This document shows, piece after piece, positions 1-9,052 of a stretch of 64,000 bases of DNA (positions are counted from its first letter, which is position 1; every line of letters starts with the position of its first letter). Below the pieces are notes generated by a model. That model worked only from the letters and a program-made list of their open reading frames with translations. It searched no databases and had not been told where the DNA came from. Origin of the DNA: Gemmatimonadales bacterium UBA7889 (lineage in GTDB: Bacteria; Gemmatimonadota; Gemmatimonadetes; Longimicrobiales; Gaopeijiaceae); the NCBI GenBank assembly GCA_002501085.1, contig DLRL01000056.1:1-64000 (forward strand), in the 5' to 3' direction. A program made the position numbers and the translations under genes.

Positions 1-384
1 TTCTTCCAGCAGCAGCGCTACTCGGGGCATGATGAAACGCGTGAGGGATTCTGCAATTAGGGCTGCGATAAGACCTATATAGGACCAACTCATCCAGTGA
101 GCATGCCACTCGATCCAGTTGTACTTAGGTCGCCGAGCAAGAACGAAGTACAATCCGGCTGATAGGGTCACTGCACTTAAAGACGCTGCCACATGGAATG
201 GCCCGAAATTTCCTGTCAGGTCGTAGATCGAGAAGGCGGTAACGATCACACCGACCATCGACGTCGCATAGATATGCCCAAACGTTCGGTGCCAGCGTGT
301 ACCCTTTGCGTTCATAACGACCAGAGCACCGGCACCGATCGCGATAATCGAAAAAACCAGATGTACCACGCCGAGTGTGTCCAT
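1..384 (-). CDS. DUF2306-like membrane protein, cut by window edge
   Basis: The minus strand is open from an ATG at 384 to the window edge, 128 codons with no stop. The product is hydrophobic, with about four predicted membrane helices. It carries a W-H-R-x-F-G-H-x-Y stretch at about residues 31-39 and a later WHAHWMSWSYIGL segment. This His-rich pattern is what I know from DUF2306 predicted membrane proteins, whose function is not established. It starts 13 bases after the hydrolase gene upstream on the same strand, so the two are probably cotranscribed. No good ribosome binding site is visible. The C-terminus lies outside the window. Confidence 0.7.
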   Translation of the reverse strand, partial: MDTLGVVHLVFSIIAIGAGALVVMNAKGTRWHRTFGHIYATSMVGVIVTAFSIYDLTGNFGPFHVAASLSAVTLSAGLYFVLARRPKYNWIEWHAHWMSWSYIGLIAALIAESLTRFIMPRVALLLEE

Positions 385-397
385 AAAGTTATGTCTA

Positions 398-1435
398 TCA
401 GGTACCGAAGAGGGCGTCGAGGCCGACTGCGGACAGGTACATACCATTACTTGAATGCCCCACCCCGGGGACGACCATTTCTCTATGCCTGTGCTGAGGA
501 AAGAATTGGTCCATAAAGCGCATGAGCCGGCGTCCTCGGGTGAACCGGTAGGGCCCTTGTAAATTCGCTCCGCAGCTCACATCAAGTGAGGCGCTCAGGG
601 AATCCGCATCACCGATAAGAATACGTACGTCTCTCCTCACGAGTTGTGCCTTGATCGTATCCACTACGAGTGAGCCAGCGTACGTATTTCGTTCTGAAAG
701 ACCGTAGTGCCAGTCATTGTAGTCGGAGCATGTTGATGCGTCGGGCACTACGAATGCGCCCGTATTTTCTCGCTCCTGGCGGATGTATAGGTAAGTGGAG
801 GGATTTGCTACTACGTAATGCATCGTTACTGATCCCAGATTCTCCTCAGCACGGCTCGTTGCTGCGTACCTATGAGCGACTTGTCCGCCTGCTGAGTGAC
901 CCGTCATAGTGATTTCCGTCAATGCCGGGAAACGGGATGGATCTGAGAGAAGATCAATGATTTGATCAATTGCTGAGTAGGAACTCCTGCGGGGTCGGGG
1001 CCCCTCGCTGCTAGAGAGGTGCCCCCGCTTCCAGCCACTGCTGCTCCAGAACAGTTCGTCTGATGCCGGATTATCTGAAGAAGTCTGGAAATATGGTGCG
1101 ACGACGACCGTGCTCTTCTGCCTATCTACTGCAGCCGCGGCCTGGAATCCTCTTTGGAAGTAATTGTCCGCGTTGCGGTTTGCCCCGTGAACGATAATTA
1201 GGCCGTGAGTGACTTCGGAATTTCCTTTGGACAAGGAGTGTGTACTGAATACCGGAAGATAGACACCATTGCCGATCGCGACCCGTTCAGTACAGACCGA
1301 TGTGATCGACAGGCATGGTACAGGCCGGACGTCATCGTCCTCGGCTTCCGAGGGCGATGAGCAGGCTACCAGGAAAATCGTGAGGAGAAAACAGAGTTGG
1401 GAGCCACTCTGCCTCCTTGGGTGCCAAGAAATCAA
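398..1435 (-). CDS. exported lipoprotein alpha/beta hydrolase
   Basis: A 345-residue protein with a lipoprotein signal ending in FLVAC (lipid-modified Cys25). It has an oxyanion-type HGAN at about 83-86, a nucleophile elbow G-H-S-A-G-G with Ser181, and a likely catalytic His in GVGHSS near the C-terminus. These are hallmarks of the alpha/beta hydrolase fold, closest in feel to PHB-depolymerase or feruloyl-esterase-like enzymes. The substrate cannot be read from sequence. The chosen start is a TTG with GGGGA eight bases upstream. A second AGGAGG lies inside the first codons but has no in-frame start after it. It is divergent from the gene at 1688. Confidence 0.85.
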   Translation of the reverse strand: MISWHPRRQSGSQLCFLLTIFLVACSSPSEAEDDDVRPVPCLSITSVCTERVAIGNGVYLPVFSTHSLSKGNSEVTHGLIIVHGANRNADNYFQRGFQAAAAVDRQKSTVVVAPYFQTSSDNPASDELFWSSSGWKRGHLSSSEGPRPRRSSYSAIDQIIDLLSDPSRFPALTEITMTGHSAGGQVAHRYAATSRAEENLGSVTMHYVVANPSTYLYIRQERENTGAFVVPDASTCSDYNDWHYGLSERNTYAGSLVVDTIKAQLVRRDVRILIGDADSLSASLDVSCGANLQGPYRFTRGRRLMRFMDQFFPQHRHREMVVPGVGHSSNGMYLSAVGLDALFGT

Positions 1436-1687
1436 TTAATCTGTCCCCGGTCTCAGTAGGATTCTCTCAAGATGTCATGTGTCTGTAGATCTTCCGGATA
1501 CAATCAAGCTCTGATCTTTTTCTAATTGTCTGAAGAAAATCTCGGCTAAATCTAGGGCCCAGAAATGCACACGTCCTCTTGTGAACAGGGGACAGCAACA
1601 GAGTGTGGAGTTTTTGTGCACCTTTATTGTGCGAATTCATCCGGCATCAAATAATGGCTAGTCGAACAACACTGAGGTAACAAGAAA

Positions 1688-2164
1688 ATGAACAAGCACA
1701 AGATATTCATCATTGTCGGAACAGTAATGGCAGGTGGATGTGGATCCGGAGCTACCATTGAGGCTGAGTCTGATTTGGCTTCGTTAAGGCTGGCTGCGAA
1801 CACCTATCATCAGGCAGCTAGCGCGAAGGACAGGGCGGCGGTTGTTGCTCTCTATGACGAGAACGCGCTCATGGTCCCACCTAATGCTGACTTGGTAGAA
1901 AAACTAGAGGGTGTGCAGATCTACCGGTTTGGTTTTCTCGAGACACCCGGAGTTGAACTTCAGTTCGAGATCCTGCGGGCGGAAATTTCTACATCTGGTG
2001 ATATCGGGTGGACACTCTCCATAGGCGATATCACAATCAATAACTCCGAGGGCCCACCTGGACGAGATATTATCCGGGACTTTCACACGTGGAAGAAGCA
2101 GACAGATGGTTCGTGGAAAGTTGTTGTTGATATGTGGAACTCGGAGCTACCGACCAACGAGTGA
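1688..2164 (+). CDS. SnoaL/DUF4440-like lipoprotein
   Basis: A 158-residue protein with a short lipoprotein signal (VMAGGCGS). The mature part reads as a cone-shaped NTF2-like fold of the SnoaL/DUF4440 type: an N-terminal helix (AANTYHQAASAKDRAAVVALYDE is the typical opening), a central sheet, and a C-terminal D-G-S-W-K-V-V-V-D-M-W strand. Such proteins bind or isomerise small molecules, but many have no known activity. The start is supported by GAGGTAA seven bases before the ATG. It appears monocistronic, ending in a hairpin shared with the convergent gene. Confidence 0.85.
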   Translation: MNKHKIFIIVGTVMAGGCGSGATIEAESDLASLRLAANTYHQAASAKDRAAVVALYDENALMVPPNADLVEKLEGVQIYRFGFLETPGVELQFEILRAEISTSGDIGWTLSIGDITINNSEGPPGRDIIRDFHTWKKQTDGSWKVVVDMWNSELPTNE

Positions 2165-2206
2165 TCAGGTAATCATCCCAGGGATTAACCTGAATGTTGG
2201 GTAGGA

Positions 2207-2258
2207 AGTGGGGTGCCTTAGGGCAGAAAATCTGCTCGAAAGCACCCCACTAGCTTTT
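2207..2258. terminator. hairpin terminator between convergent genes
   Basis: AGTGGGGTGC (2207-2216) pairs perfectly with GCACCCCACT (2242-2251), and an inner GCAGA/TCTGC stem lies in the loop. CTTTTCTT follows on the plus strand. It lies between the converging genes ending at 2164 and 2260, so it probably ends the plus-strand transcript and may act in both directions. Confidence 0.7.
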
Positions 2259-2259
2259 C

Positions 2260-4092
2260 TTAGCCGCCTAGATTCCTTAGGACTTCAGCGAGTGTTGAAA
2301 GACGCTCAGCATCACCACCACGAGTTCCAGCACGTATTGCTATAGCGTCCTGGTCTAGTTGCGCTGCCACCTGAGCTAGTTGTGTCGCAGTCGCAGTCCC
2401 TCGTTCCGCTCGGTCCAGAATGTTAGCAACGTCAGGTACACGATCGTTGAGGATCCCATTACCTCGCACCAGTTGGTCAAGATAGGCCCGTGCTACGGGG
2501 ACAACCGCTGGCCATACCGTCAGCGGCTGCATTTGCGCATTAAATTGATCGATCTGGATGAGTTCTGCAGCGTCGATCTCAGCCTGTGAAAGGTGCTCTG
2601 TCGGAGTCAACCTGAACACGTCTATCCCGCGTGAGATTTCAGCACCATATATGCGGCCGTTATGCCAGTACGTTGACCAATAACCCCCAGTGAAGAGTGC
2701 TTCGGCACTTAGTGGGCCTCGATCGAAGAACGCAACTTCGAAAGCGTTTGCTGGATCAGTGAAGTCCATGATTGATAGGCCACCCTGGTACCAAGCTTGG
2801 ACCATTAGGTCCCGACCTGGAACTGGGATGATTGAGCCGTTGTGGGCGACACAGTTTTCAGTCTCTGTCTGAGGTACGGGGAGCTTGTAGTAGCCTCCAA
2901 GTGTCATTTCGCCGTCCTGGATGGTGAAAATTGCGTTGGCTCCCCACGTCGGAGGGTCTGATGCTCGGCAGCGAGCTTGGCCGCCGCCGCCCCATTCGTC
3001 AGTGAATACGACTTTTGTACCGCCGTTATTAAACGTTGCAGAGTGCCAATAGGCGAAATTCGGGTCGAGCACCTCATCGATCCGCCGAGGGTTAACGACA
3101 TCTGAGATATCCAGAAGAATCCCATTTCCGGAGCATGCACCGGCGGCTAGTCCGATCTCTGGATAGACCGTGATGTCGTGGCATTGATGTGTACGCCGAG
3201 TGTCTTGAGTGCCCGCACCGTGATCACCTCCAGCCCAGAGACCCGCGATGTCACCGGTTTCCGCATCTGCAAAGATGCGAGGCATGTTTACGATCTCCGC
3301 ATTCTCAGGTGCATTCAGCGGTACGCGGACGACCTCGATCCGGAACAGTGCCGTGTTGGGATCTTCGTCCGGTTCACCCCCAGAACACCCTGGTAGCTCT
3401 TCTGTTGGGCGCACGGAGCTTGTCCCTTGGATGTAGACGTAAACGTTTTCGCTGTCATCGGGGTCAATGACTAGGGTGTGCGTGTGTGACCCGCGACACG
3501 ATTGGATGGCGGCGACCTGCATCGGGTTACTTAAGTCGGATACGTCGAAAATACGTACACCACGCATCCGTTCTGCACTGATCGAGTCTGCGACCCCTTC
3601 AATTCCGCAGTCGAGTCTGCCGCGTGTTTCTTGGGCTGACATAAATACAAGGTCTCCATAAACCGAGACGTCACCCTGCCCACCTGGGCACACAACGGAC
3701 AGCGCCAGCATCGGGGTATTCGGATCCTCCAAATCGTAGATCTGGAATCCGTTGTAATTGCCCTGATATAGGTACTGTCCCTCGAATGCTAGGTCAGTAT
3801 TGCTGAAACGCCCATCGTCTGGAGTTGCCGGGTTGAAGAATCCGTCCGGCCGAGGAATTTCAGAGACTTGCTCGAGTCCGCGAATCGCCGATTCAGCGTC
3901 CATCCATCCTGCACCGAGTTCGAGGCGCGGATCGTTTGGATCCCAGGTGAATAATGGCTCTGACGTGACAGAGTCGGGGGCTATCTGGGCTGCGGCCTCC
4001 GAAAAGCCAGCTATGAGGTTGGCTGTTATCATCAACCCGATTGCTAGGGCCATTCCCCGATTGGTAAAACGAAAAATCTGTTCGAGTGTCAT
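2260..4092 (-). CDS. exported LVIVD-repeat propeller protein
   Basis: A 610-residue protein with a Sec signal ending near GFSEAAAQ. Repeated segments of the form GFQIYDLEDPNTP, GVRIFDVSDLSNP, GILLDISDVVNP and GLSIMDFTDP match the LVIVD beta-propeller repeat of surface proteins. Several conserved Cys (VCPGG, QSCRGSH, HQCHD, ENCVAHNG) and His-rich turns suggest disulphides or a metal site; no enzymatic role is known. The C-terminal 100 residues form a helical Ala/Gln-rich region. The ATG follows AAGGAATTAGG. It lies downstream of the DUF305 gene on the same strand. Confidence 0.8.
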   Translation of the reverse strand: MTLEQIFRFTNRGMALAIGLMITANLIAGFSEAAAQIAPDSVTSEPLFTWDPNDPRLELGAGWMDAESAIRGLEQVSEIPRPDGFFNPATPDDGRFSNTDLAFEGQYLYQGNYNGFQIYDLEDPNTPMLALSVVCPGGQGDVSVYGDLVFMSAQETRGRLDCGIEGVADSISAERMRGVRIFDVSDLSNPMQVAAIQSCRGSHTHTLVIDPDDSENVYVYIQGTSSVRPTEELPGCSGGEPDEDPNTALFRIEVVRVPLNAPENAEIVNMPRIFADAETGDIAGLWAGGDHGAGTQDTRRTHQCHDITVYPEIGLAAGACSGNGILLDISDVVNPRRIDEVLDPNFAYWHSATFNNGGTKVVFTDEWGGGGQARCRASDPPTWGANAIFTIQDGEMTLGGYYKLPVPQTETENCVAHNGSIIPVPGRDLMVQAWYQGGLSIMDFTDPANAFEVAFFDRGPLSAEALFTGGYWSTYWHNGRIYGAEISRGIDVFRLTPTEHLSQAEIDAAELIQIDQFNAQMQPLTVWPAVVPVARAYLDQLVRGNGILNDRVPDVANILDRAERGTATATQLAQVAAQLDQDAIAIRAGTRGGDAERLSTLAEVLRNLGG

Positions 4093-4173
4093 CCTAATTC
4101 CTTGTATCCAATGAGTAAGTCATTTAAAGAATCGTCCGTTTGACCACAGTAGGGTCTGGTACCATAGAGCCTA

Positions 4174-4839
4174 TCAGCGTTCCTCTAACATTCGACGCAT
4201 TCGCAGTATCTCGATTGTTTGATCTGCATCAACGTCAGACGCAAATTTGAAAATCAATGACTCCTGCCCGGCACCTGAAGAATTAAAGAGCGTCTGCACC
4301 ATGGTGAGTGCTCCCTCGTGATGCATGATCATAAACTCGAGGAATAGTCGCTCAAATTCTCGCCCGGTAGCAGATGTCAGTTGCTCCATCTGCCCAGCGT
4401 TGAGCATCCCGGGCATGAGTGCCATATCACCAGTCACCATCATCCTATGAGCGTTCGTGGCTGGAATTTCCTCTTTCCGTTCGGTTAACCAGCGCTCCAT
4501 CAGTCGGATTTCATCTCTCTGTGAGATCTGCATCCGGAGCGCCAAACCACGGAATCCGTCTGTGGTCGCGCGCGCAGGCACCATAGCTGTCATGTCTAGA
4601 GCCTGCCCATGGTGGGGTATCATCCCTCGCATAAACCGCACGTCCGCTTCTGAGTACTCCAACCCCCCGATTGCGTCCAACTCTGCTGTGTCGAAGGCCT
4701 GGGCCACCTCTCCTGGTGCACCAGGCTGTATTATTTGTGTTCCGGCAGTGCCTGCTGGTGCTGAAGGTGTACCCATACAGGATGTGGTCACAACCAGCAT
4801 CGAAAGGACGTAAAAGGGCAGTAAAACCTTACTATTCAT
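4174..4839 (-). CDS. DUF305 lipoprotein
   Basis: A 221-residue lipoprotein (signal ends VVTTSC). The two DUF305 signatures are present: FMRGMIPHHGQALDM and FMIMHHEGALTM, each with a paired His and Met residues. DUF305 proteins are small, ferritin-like helical bundles, often linked to metal (copper or silver) handling; the exact role here is unknown. Its ATG overlaps the last 8 bases of the amidohydrolase gene (4832-4839), so translation is probably coupled and the two form an operon. Confidence 0.9.
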   Translation of the reverse strand: MNSKVLLPFYVLSMLVVTTSCMGTPSAPAGTAGTQIIQPGAPGEVAQAFDTAELDAIGGLEYSEADVRFMRGMIPHHGQALDMTAMVPARATTDGFRGLALRMQISQRDEIRLMERWLTERKEEIPATNAHRMMVTGDMALMPGMLNAGQMEQLTSATGREFERLFLEFMIMHHEGALTMVQTLFNSSGAGQESLIFKFASDVDADQTIEILRMRRMLEER

Positions 4840-6085
4840 TTCCTGTCCATCTTTCTCGCAGTGACTCTCGTTCGACGAGCTGACCTCTCATATATACATC
4901 CGAAATTCGGCGTGTGTTCGTGATGTCATCAATTGGGTTTGCATCGAGAACAACAAAGTCTGCGAGCTTGCCAGCGGTGACAGAGCCTGCATCGAGCTCC
5001 ATTAGCTCAGCGGATGCGCTTGTCGCCGCAACGATCACTTCGGCCGGGGTCATCCCGGATCGCACCATGTCCTCCATTTCCTGGTGTGACGTCCAGGGTG
5101 AACTCCCATCCGTACCGAACGCGATCTTAATGCCGGCACTGTTCAGGCGATCAAGGTTTCTTGCTTGGATTCCAAAAGACTCTTGAGCAGCAGGTCGATC
5201 CTGCTGGGCTGCCTGCATCTCCCTGAGTCTTTCAGCTGGGATTGTTCCGCTGAGCCAGCTCAGGTCCAGTGCAACGCCCGGGTTCGGGAGGTTTGGGACC
5301 AATACTACCTCAGGACGGTCTGTCCACAGCTGGACGAGTTCGTCGTCCACATCCTGGTCTCGAATCCCGTGCGCGAACGCATCGATCCCTGCACGGAGTA
5401 ATCCCTTAGCATCCTCGAGGGTGAAGACGTGAGCGGTGACCCGGAGACCATGCTTATGCGCTTCATCGATCACTGGGCCGTATAGTTCCGGCGTGAGTTT
5501 TTCGTATTGGCCACCACGGTCGTCGACCCAAATTTTCACGAAGTCGACCTCTTCGGTTGCTAGTTCTTGCACCGCTGCCCGGGCTTCTGCTTCGGATGTG
5601 ATCCAGAAGGGCACCTCTGAGCGTCCTTCCTCCGGTGCGGTAATCCCACGCCCGGCGCTACGGGATCGTGCCCCATTTGGTATGTCTTCGCTCCGCATCT
5701 CAAAGCCCACATTACCATCGTCGAGGCCAAGGCTCATTACTGCGCCGGTCCCATAGTACGCCCAGTGTTGCAGCTCTTCTGTCCGATCCGCTCGAGGTGA
5801 TGCGAGGTGCGCATGCGCGTTCACGATTGCTGGCATTACAGTCTTACCTGCCAGGTCGACATGGCTGGAGCCTTCAGGCGCCTCGATCGATCCAGCAGCA
5901 CCAACAGCAGTAAAACGGCCGTCCTCGACCAGAAACGCTGAATTTTCGAGGACCGCACCCCCATCGCCGATTATCAGTTGTGCACCTTCGTATAGCACTG
6001 CGTCAGAAGTGGATTCACCGGTTGCACATGCTGAAACAGCCAAGGCAACGCTGAGTAAACCAGCAAGCATCTTTGCGGATTTCAT
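4832..6085 (-). CDS. exported amidohydrolase-family lipoprotein
   Basis: A 417-residue metal-dependent hydrolase of the amidohydrolase superfamily. The start at 6085 is chosen because GGGGAGG sits five bases upstream and the protein then opens with a clean lipoprotein signal (AVSACA); a longer reading frame to 6202 lacks this. Motifs in order are the metal-binding HAHL, VDFVKIWVDD, GLRVTAHVFT, AFAHGIRD and FGTDGSSPW, so the HxH, His, His and Asp ligands are all present. The C-terminal composite strand LADFVVLDANPIDDI is typical. The substrate is unknown; imidazolonepropionase- or prolidase-like enzymes have the same layout. It is coupled to the DUF305 gene. Confidence 0.9.
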   Translation of the reverse strand: MKSAKMLAGLLSVALAVSACATGESTSDAVLYEGAQLIIGDGGAVLENSAFLVEDGRFTAVGAAGSIEAPEGSSHVDLAGKTVMPAIVNAHAHLASPRADRTEELQHWAYYGTGAVMSLGLDDGNVGFEMRSEDIPNGARSRSAGRGITAPEEGRSEVPFWITSEAEARAAVQELATEEVDFVKIWVDDRGGQYEKLTPELYGPVIDEAHKHGLRVTAHVFTLEDAKGLLRAGIDAFAHGIRDQDVDDELVQLWTDRPEVVLVPNLPNPGVALDLSWLSGTIPAERLREMQAAQQDRPAAQESFGIQARNLDRLNSAGIKIAFGTDGSSPWTSHQEMEDMVRSGMTPAEVIVAATSASAELMELDAGSVTAGKLADFVVLDANPIDDITNTRRISDVYMRGQLVERESLRERWTGNE

Positions 6086-6211
6086 GATACCTCCCCTGTC
6101 AAACCTTATGGATCGGCCGCACGGACCGTGACACCAAGCGGGCAGTGAGTCTACAGTGCATGCCTCAGTCGGGCGAGCACCGTCAGCTGTCAGGCCATGC
6201 ATCCGGAAGAG

Positions 6212-7138
6212 TCATTCAGAAGGCGAAATCGCTATCCGGAAGCCTATAAAGGCGCGGCGGGCACCGGGATCGGCACCCCCTCGGTTTGCTCCCCGGACAA
6301 AGCGCTCCGGATCTGTATAAGATCCACCTCTCATGACCCAAAGAGACTCGTTTTCTAGGTCCTCCGAGTCGTTAGTAGGATCATAGGGGTAGGGTTGATA
6401 TGGGCTTCTGGTCCATTCCCACACATTTCCTGCCATGTCAGAGAGCCCGAACGGACATTCCGGACACTGGTGGCTCCCGACAGCTGTGGTGCCCCTTGCT
6501 TGGTACGTTGCTCGGTCAGGCCTGGGCTCACTACCCCATGGATAGATTCGTCCGTCAGTACCTCGAGCGGCTTTCTCCCACTCGGCTTCCGTTGGCAGAG
6601 TGACCTGCCCACCACCCTCGAGCAGGGTGCTCAGAGCCTCTGGTGTCTCGGCCGAAGTTCTTAGGATCTTATCTAGCCAGCGACTGTACGCGAGTGCGTC
6701 CGGCCAAGAAATAAAAGAAGCAGGATGCTCAGGTGCTCCACTGAGTGCTTGACCATCAATAGGATAACCTGTTGCCTGAACGAACGAGCGGATTTGGGCA
6801 ACGGTCACCTCGAAGCGTCCGATGTAATACGTCGGAAGTTCCAGAACCACCTGCGCGTTCGTGCTAGACCAGCGCTCAATATCGAATGCCAGTGGATCGA
6901 TGGCAGCATCACTACCCATTAGAAATGGTCCAGCCGTAATCTCGACGAATCCTAGGAGCGGATCATCCGGGAGTTGCCAAGCATCTGCCAGAAATCTGGG
7001 AACCTCTCCTGGGTCATTGATGACTGTATGATCAGGAATCAAACCGGGCTTGGGCAGAGACCCTGCAAAACTCAAGGCAATCCATACAGCGCTGACGAGT
7101 CCAAGAGCTGTGAGCGGGACAGCAGTTTTACGGACCAC
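6212..7138 (-). CDS. exported SUMF1/FGE-fold protein, probably non-catalytic
   Basis: A 308-residue protein with a Sec signal or anchor at the N-terminus followed by a formylglycine-generating-enzyme fold: PTYYIGRFEVTVAQ, LPTEAEWEKAARG, IYPWG, GLSDMAGNVWEWT, WVMRGGSY and FIGFRIA. The segment after RGGSY, where true formylglycine-generating enzymes carry catalytic Cys, contains no Cys, so sulfatase activation is unlikely. Its only Cys pair is QCPECP. SUMF1-like domains without these Cys often act in binding or regulation. It starts one base before the stop of the RnfD-like gene upstream, so the pair is cotranscribed and probably functionally linked. Confidence 0.88.
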   Translation of the reverse strand: MVRKTAVPLTALGLVSAVWIALSFAGSLPKPGLIPDHTVINDPGEVPRFLADAWQLPDDPLLGFVEITAGPFLMGSDAAIDPLAFDIERWSSTNAQVVLELPTYYIGRFEVTVAQIRSFVQATGYPIDGQALSGAPEHPASFISWPDALAYSRWLDKILRTSAETPEALSTLLEGGGQVTLPTEAEWEKAARGTDGRIYPWGSEPRPDRATYQARGTTAVGSHQCPECPFGLSDMAGNVWEWTRSPYQPYPYDPTNDSEDLENESLWVMRGGSYTDPERFVRGANRGGADPGARRAFIGFRIAISPSE

Positions 7139-8764
7139 CTAAGATGCACTCATGATTTTGTCGCAAGCAAAATCCCAGTCATGTTGGACGCAGGCACGTT
7201 CGTATAGCTCTGGTTCAGTCATTTCCATCAAGTTCTGACCGCCTTCCCTGAGGAGTAGCCTCAGATCAAGCGCCCGTGGGTTGATCCGGCGAAAACTGCC
7301 TGGATCGAGAAGGTTAACGCATGCTGGCTGGAATCGGAGTTCACACGCGCGAGAGAAGTAGCCGAGGGCAAGATCGGCATCCGAACTCACGATTTCTCCT
7401 TGTCTATAATGTCCACCGAGTTCGTTGCAAGCCCATGCTGAGTTGTCCCCACAATAGCTGGCCTCCAGTTGGATCAGACGATTGCATGCGGTTGGTCGAT
7501 CTTCAGCGCATGCTTGCTCCCAGAATGGAAGGCTATCACCGGGGTGCGTTCCGTCAGTCTTACCCATCGCGGTCATCGACCCGAAGAAAATGATCCATAC
7601 TGCCATGTGAACGGGGTTGAGTACGAGAGGAGCCCAATCAAGCCTCAAAAGTTTGATGGCTCGGTTTCTTCTGATCACAAGAATCAACGCTTCGATTCCT
7701 CTAACGCTTAGATTGAGCAGCGGAACAGCTAGAAGTTTATCGTAGAAAGTTGGTGCTCCGTAGGCTCCCAGGAGTGAGTAAAGGCCGAAAACGCCCAGCC
7801 CGTAGAGCCCTCCGAAAACAAGCTTGCCAGCACGTGAGCGTGGTGAAGTTGATGGGTCCGTTACCAAGAGGTGAAGCCCGAGGAAGACTGCGGCAGGAAT
7901 TTCTGAGTCAAGAAAGTATGGAACCCCAGTCAGTGAAGTGTAGAGAGCACTCAGACCGAAGAGCACCATCGCGGCTGCCCCCGAAACGAGTGTGATCGAG
8001 AAGAAGTACATGACGATGAGGCCAAGCAAGAACAGGTAAAGATAGATCATGGGCGCCAGCGTTAGTGTCGAAGCAATCTCCTGTCCCCAGGTCAGGTTGG
8101 TCGTTCCCGTAGCGATCAGCACTAAGGAGAAAAGCCCGAGGGAAAATGCTGAAGGGTTGAAGATGTGGACCGTCCGACCTTCACGTTTCCAGCGTACGAA
8201 TTCCTTTCCTAGGAATCCAATACCGACCATGAGAAACTGTAGGTAGAACCAATCATCTCTGAACCAGAGGAAAAGATTGATACTGAAAATGATCGGAAAT
8301 GGGCCGAAGCCGAGTGTGTATGTCTCTCGCCGTGACCAAGCGAGTAGCATATCAAAGACGTACGCAAATATGAGCTGAGCAGCTAGGAGTGTTCCGAACT
8401 CATAGACTGGTCGCCAATGCCAGCCCCAGTAGGCGAAGACAGCGAGCTGAACTAAGGCTTGAACATAGTGTTGCGGGCGCAGCATAGTTTGGAACGTCCG
8501 ACTGGCATGCTCACGTCTTAGCCTCAGGTAGAGCACAATAATCCAGGCCAGGAGCACGATCACTGCACCCCAGATTGATATCGCTAGCGTAAGATTGCTC
8601 TGAATGCGCGGGAGGAATGAGAGTGCAACGAGTGTGAGCGTGAGTACTATGGGGGCTGCGAGTACTTGCAGACCTGGGGTAGAGTCTAGTGCCCGCCCGC
8701 TAGGGAGTTGGACTCGATGCCCTTGGTCCTTTTGCCACTCTTTCCGACGTTGTGCAGCTGACAT
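7139..8764 (-). CDS. RnfD/NqrB-like membrane protein with Sel1-like C-terminus
   Basis: A 541-residue protein with about ten membrane helices at residues 30-400. The motifs HIFNPSAFSLGLF and LLVTDPSTSPRSRAGK match the NqrB/RnfD family, membrane subunits of ion-pumping redox complexes that carry a covalently bound FMN at a Thr. No other rnf or nqr subunit lies nearby, so this is a stand-alone homologue. Residues 420-541 are soluble and contain paired Cys in A-C-N-E-L and A-C-E-L-R-F-Q-P-A-C repeats, resembling Sel1-like repeats. The ATG follows GAACGAGG. The gene is followed immediately by the SUMF1-like gene. Function is unknown. Confidence 0.8.
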   Translation of the reverse strand: MSAAQRRKEWQKDQGHRVQLPSGRALDSTPGLQVLAAPIVLTLTLVALSFLPRIQSNLTLAISIWGAVIVLLAWIIVLYLRLRREHASRTFQTMLRPQHYVQALVQLAVFAYWGWHWRPVYEFGTLLAAQLIFAYVFDMLLAWSRRETYTLGFGPFPIIFSINLFLWFRDDWFYLQFLMVGIGFLGKEFVRWKREGRTVHIFNPSAFSLGLFSLVLIATGTTNLTWGQEIASTLTLAPMIYLYLFLLGLIVMYFFSITLVSGAAAMVLFGLSALYTSLTGVPYFLDSEIPAAVFLGLHLLVTDPSTSPRSRAGKLVFGGLYGLGVFGLYSLLGAYGAPTFYDKLLAVPLLNLSVRGIEALILVIRRNRAIKLLRLDWAPLVLNPVHMAVWIIFFGSMTAMGKTDGTHPGDSLPFWEQACAEDRPTACNRLIQLEASYCGDNSAWACNELGGHYRQGEIVSSDADLALGYFSRACELRFQPACVNLLDPGSFRRINPRALDLRLLLREGGQNLMEMTEPELYERACVQHDWDFACDKIMSAS

Positions 8765-8882
8765 GGAACCTCGTTCTACGAGTTAATGTTACTGTTTTGG
8801 TTGGTACTGAGAACAAGTCGAGTCCGGTCGCGAAGCTAGGAAGGGTCGAACCCGCGAGAAAGAAGATAAAATGCAAATAGGG

Positions 8883-8911
8883 TTGACAGTCACCTTGGTG
8901 AGGTATAAGTA
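8883..8911 (+). promoter_or_regulatory. candidate sigma70-type promoter of the ilv operon
   Basis: A perfect TTGACA lies at 8883-8888. TATAAG at 8904-8909 gives a 15-base spacer, and TAAGTA at 8906-8911 gives 17. The transcript would then start near 8916-8918, about 35 bases before the leader peptide start. It is the best promoter-like match in the gap between the divergent genes at 8764 and 9136. Confidence 0.6.
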
Positions 8912-8950
8912 GCGGATTCGATTATCGGTTATTTGGCCGGAGATAAGTAG

Positions 8951-9052
8951 TTGATTTCCTCTTTAGTATTAGTCGTATTGCTCACCCTTAGCGGCCTGAG
9001 CCTTATTCTAGGGCTCAGGCGAGAGCGTGCGGTGCGCTTCGGACACGACTGA
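8951..9052 (+). CDS. ilv operon leader peptide (attenuation)
   Basis: A 33-residue open frame starts at TTG 8951, with GGAG at 8939-8942 eight bases upstream, and ends at TGA 9050-9052. Residues 5-22 read LVLVVLLTLSGLSLILGL, so 13 of 18 codons specify Leu, Val or Ile. That is the signature of attenuation leaders such as those of ilvBN and ilvGMEDA in enterobacteria. A 9-bp hairpin lies inside the frame, and antiterminator and terminator arms follow directly. The peptide is predicted to sense charged Leu, Val and Ile tRNA through ribosome stalling. It is too short for ordinary gene callers. Confidence 0.8.
   Translation: MISSLVLVVLLTLSGLSLILGLRRERAVRFGHD

Noticed and set aside
8843..8853. GGGTCGAACCC looking like a tRNA T-arm
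   Set aside because: The loop lacks the TTC core and no acceptor or anticodon arm can be drawn around it.
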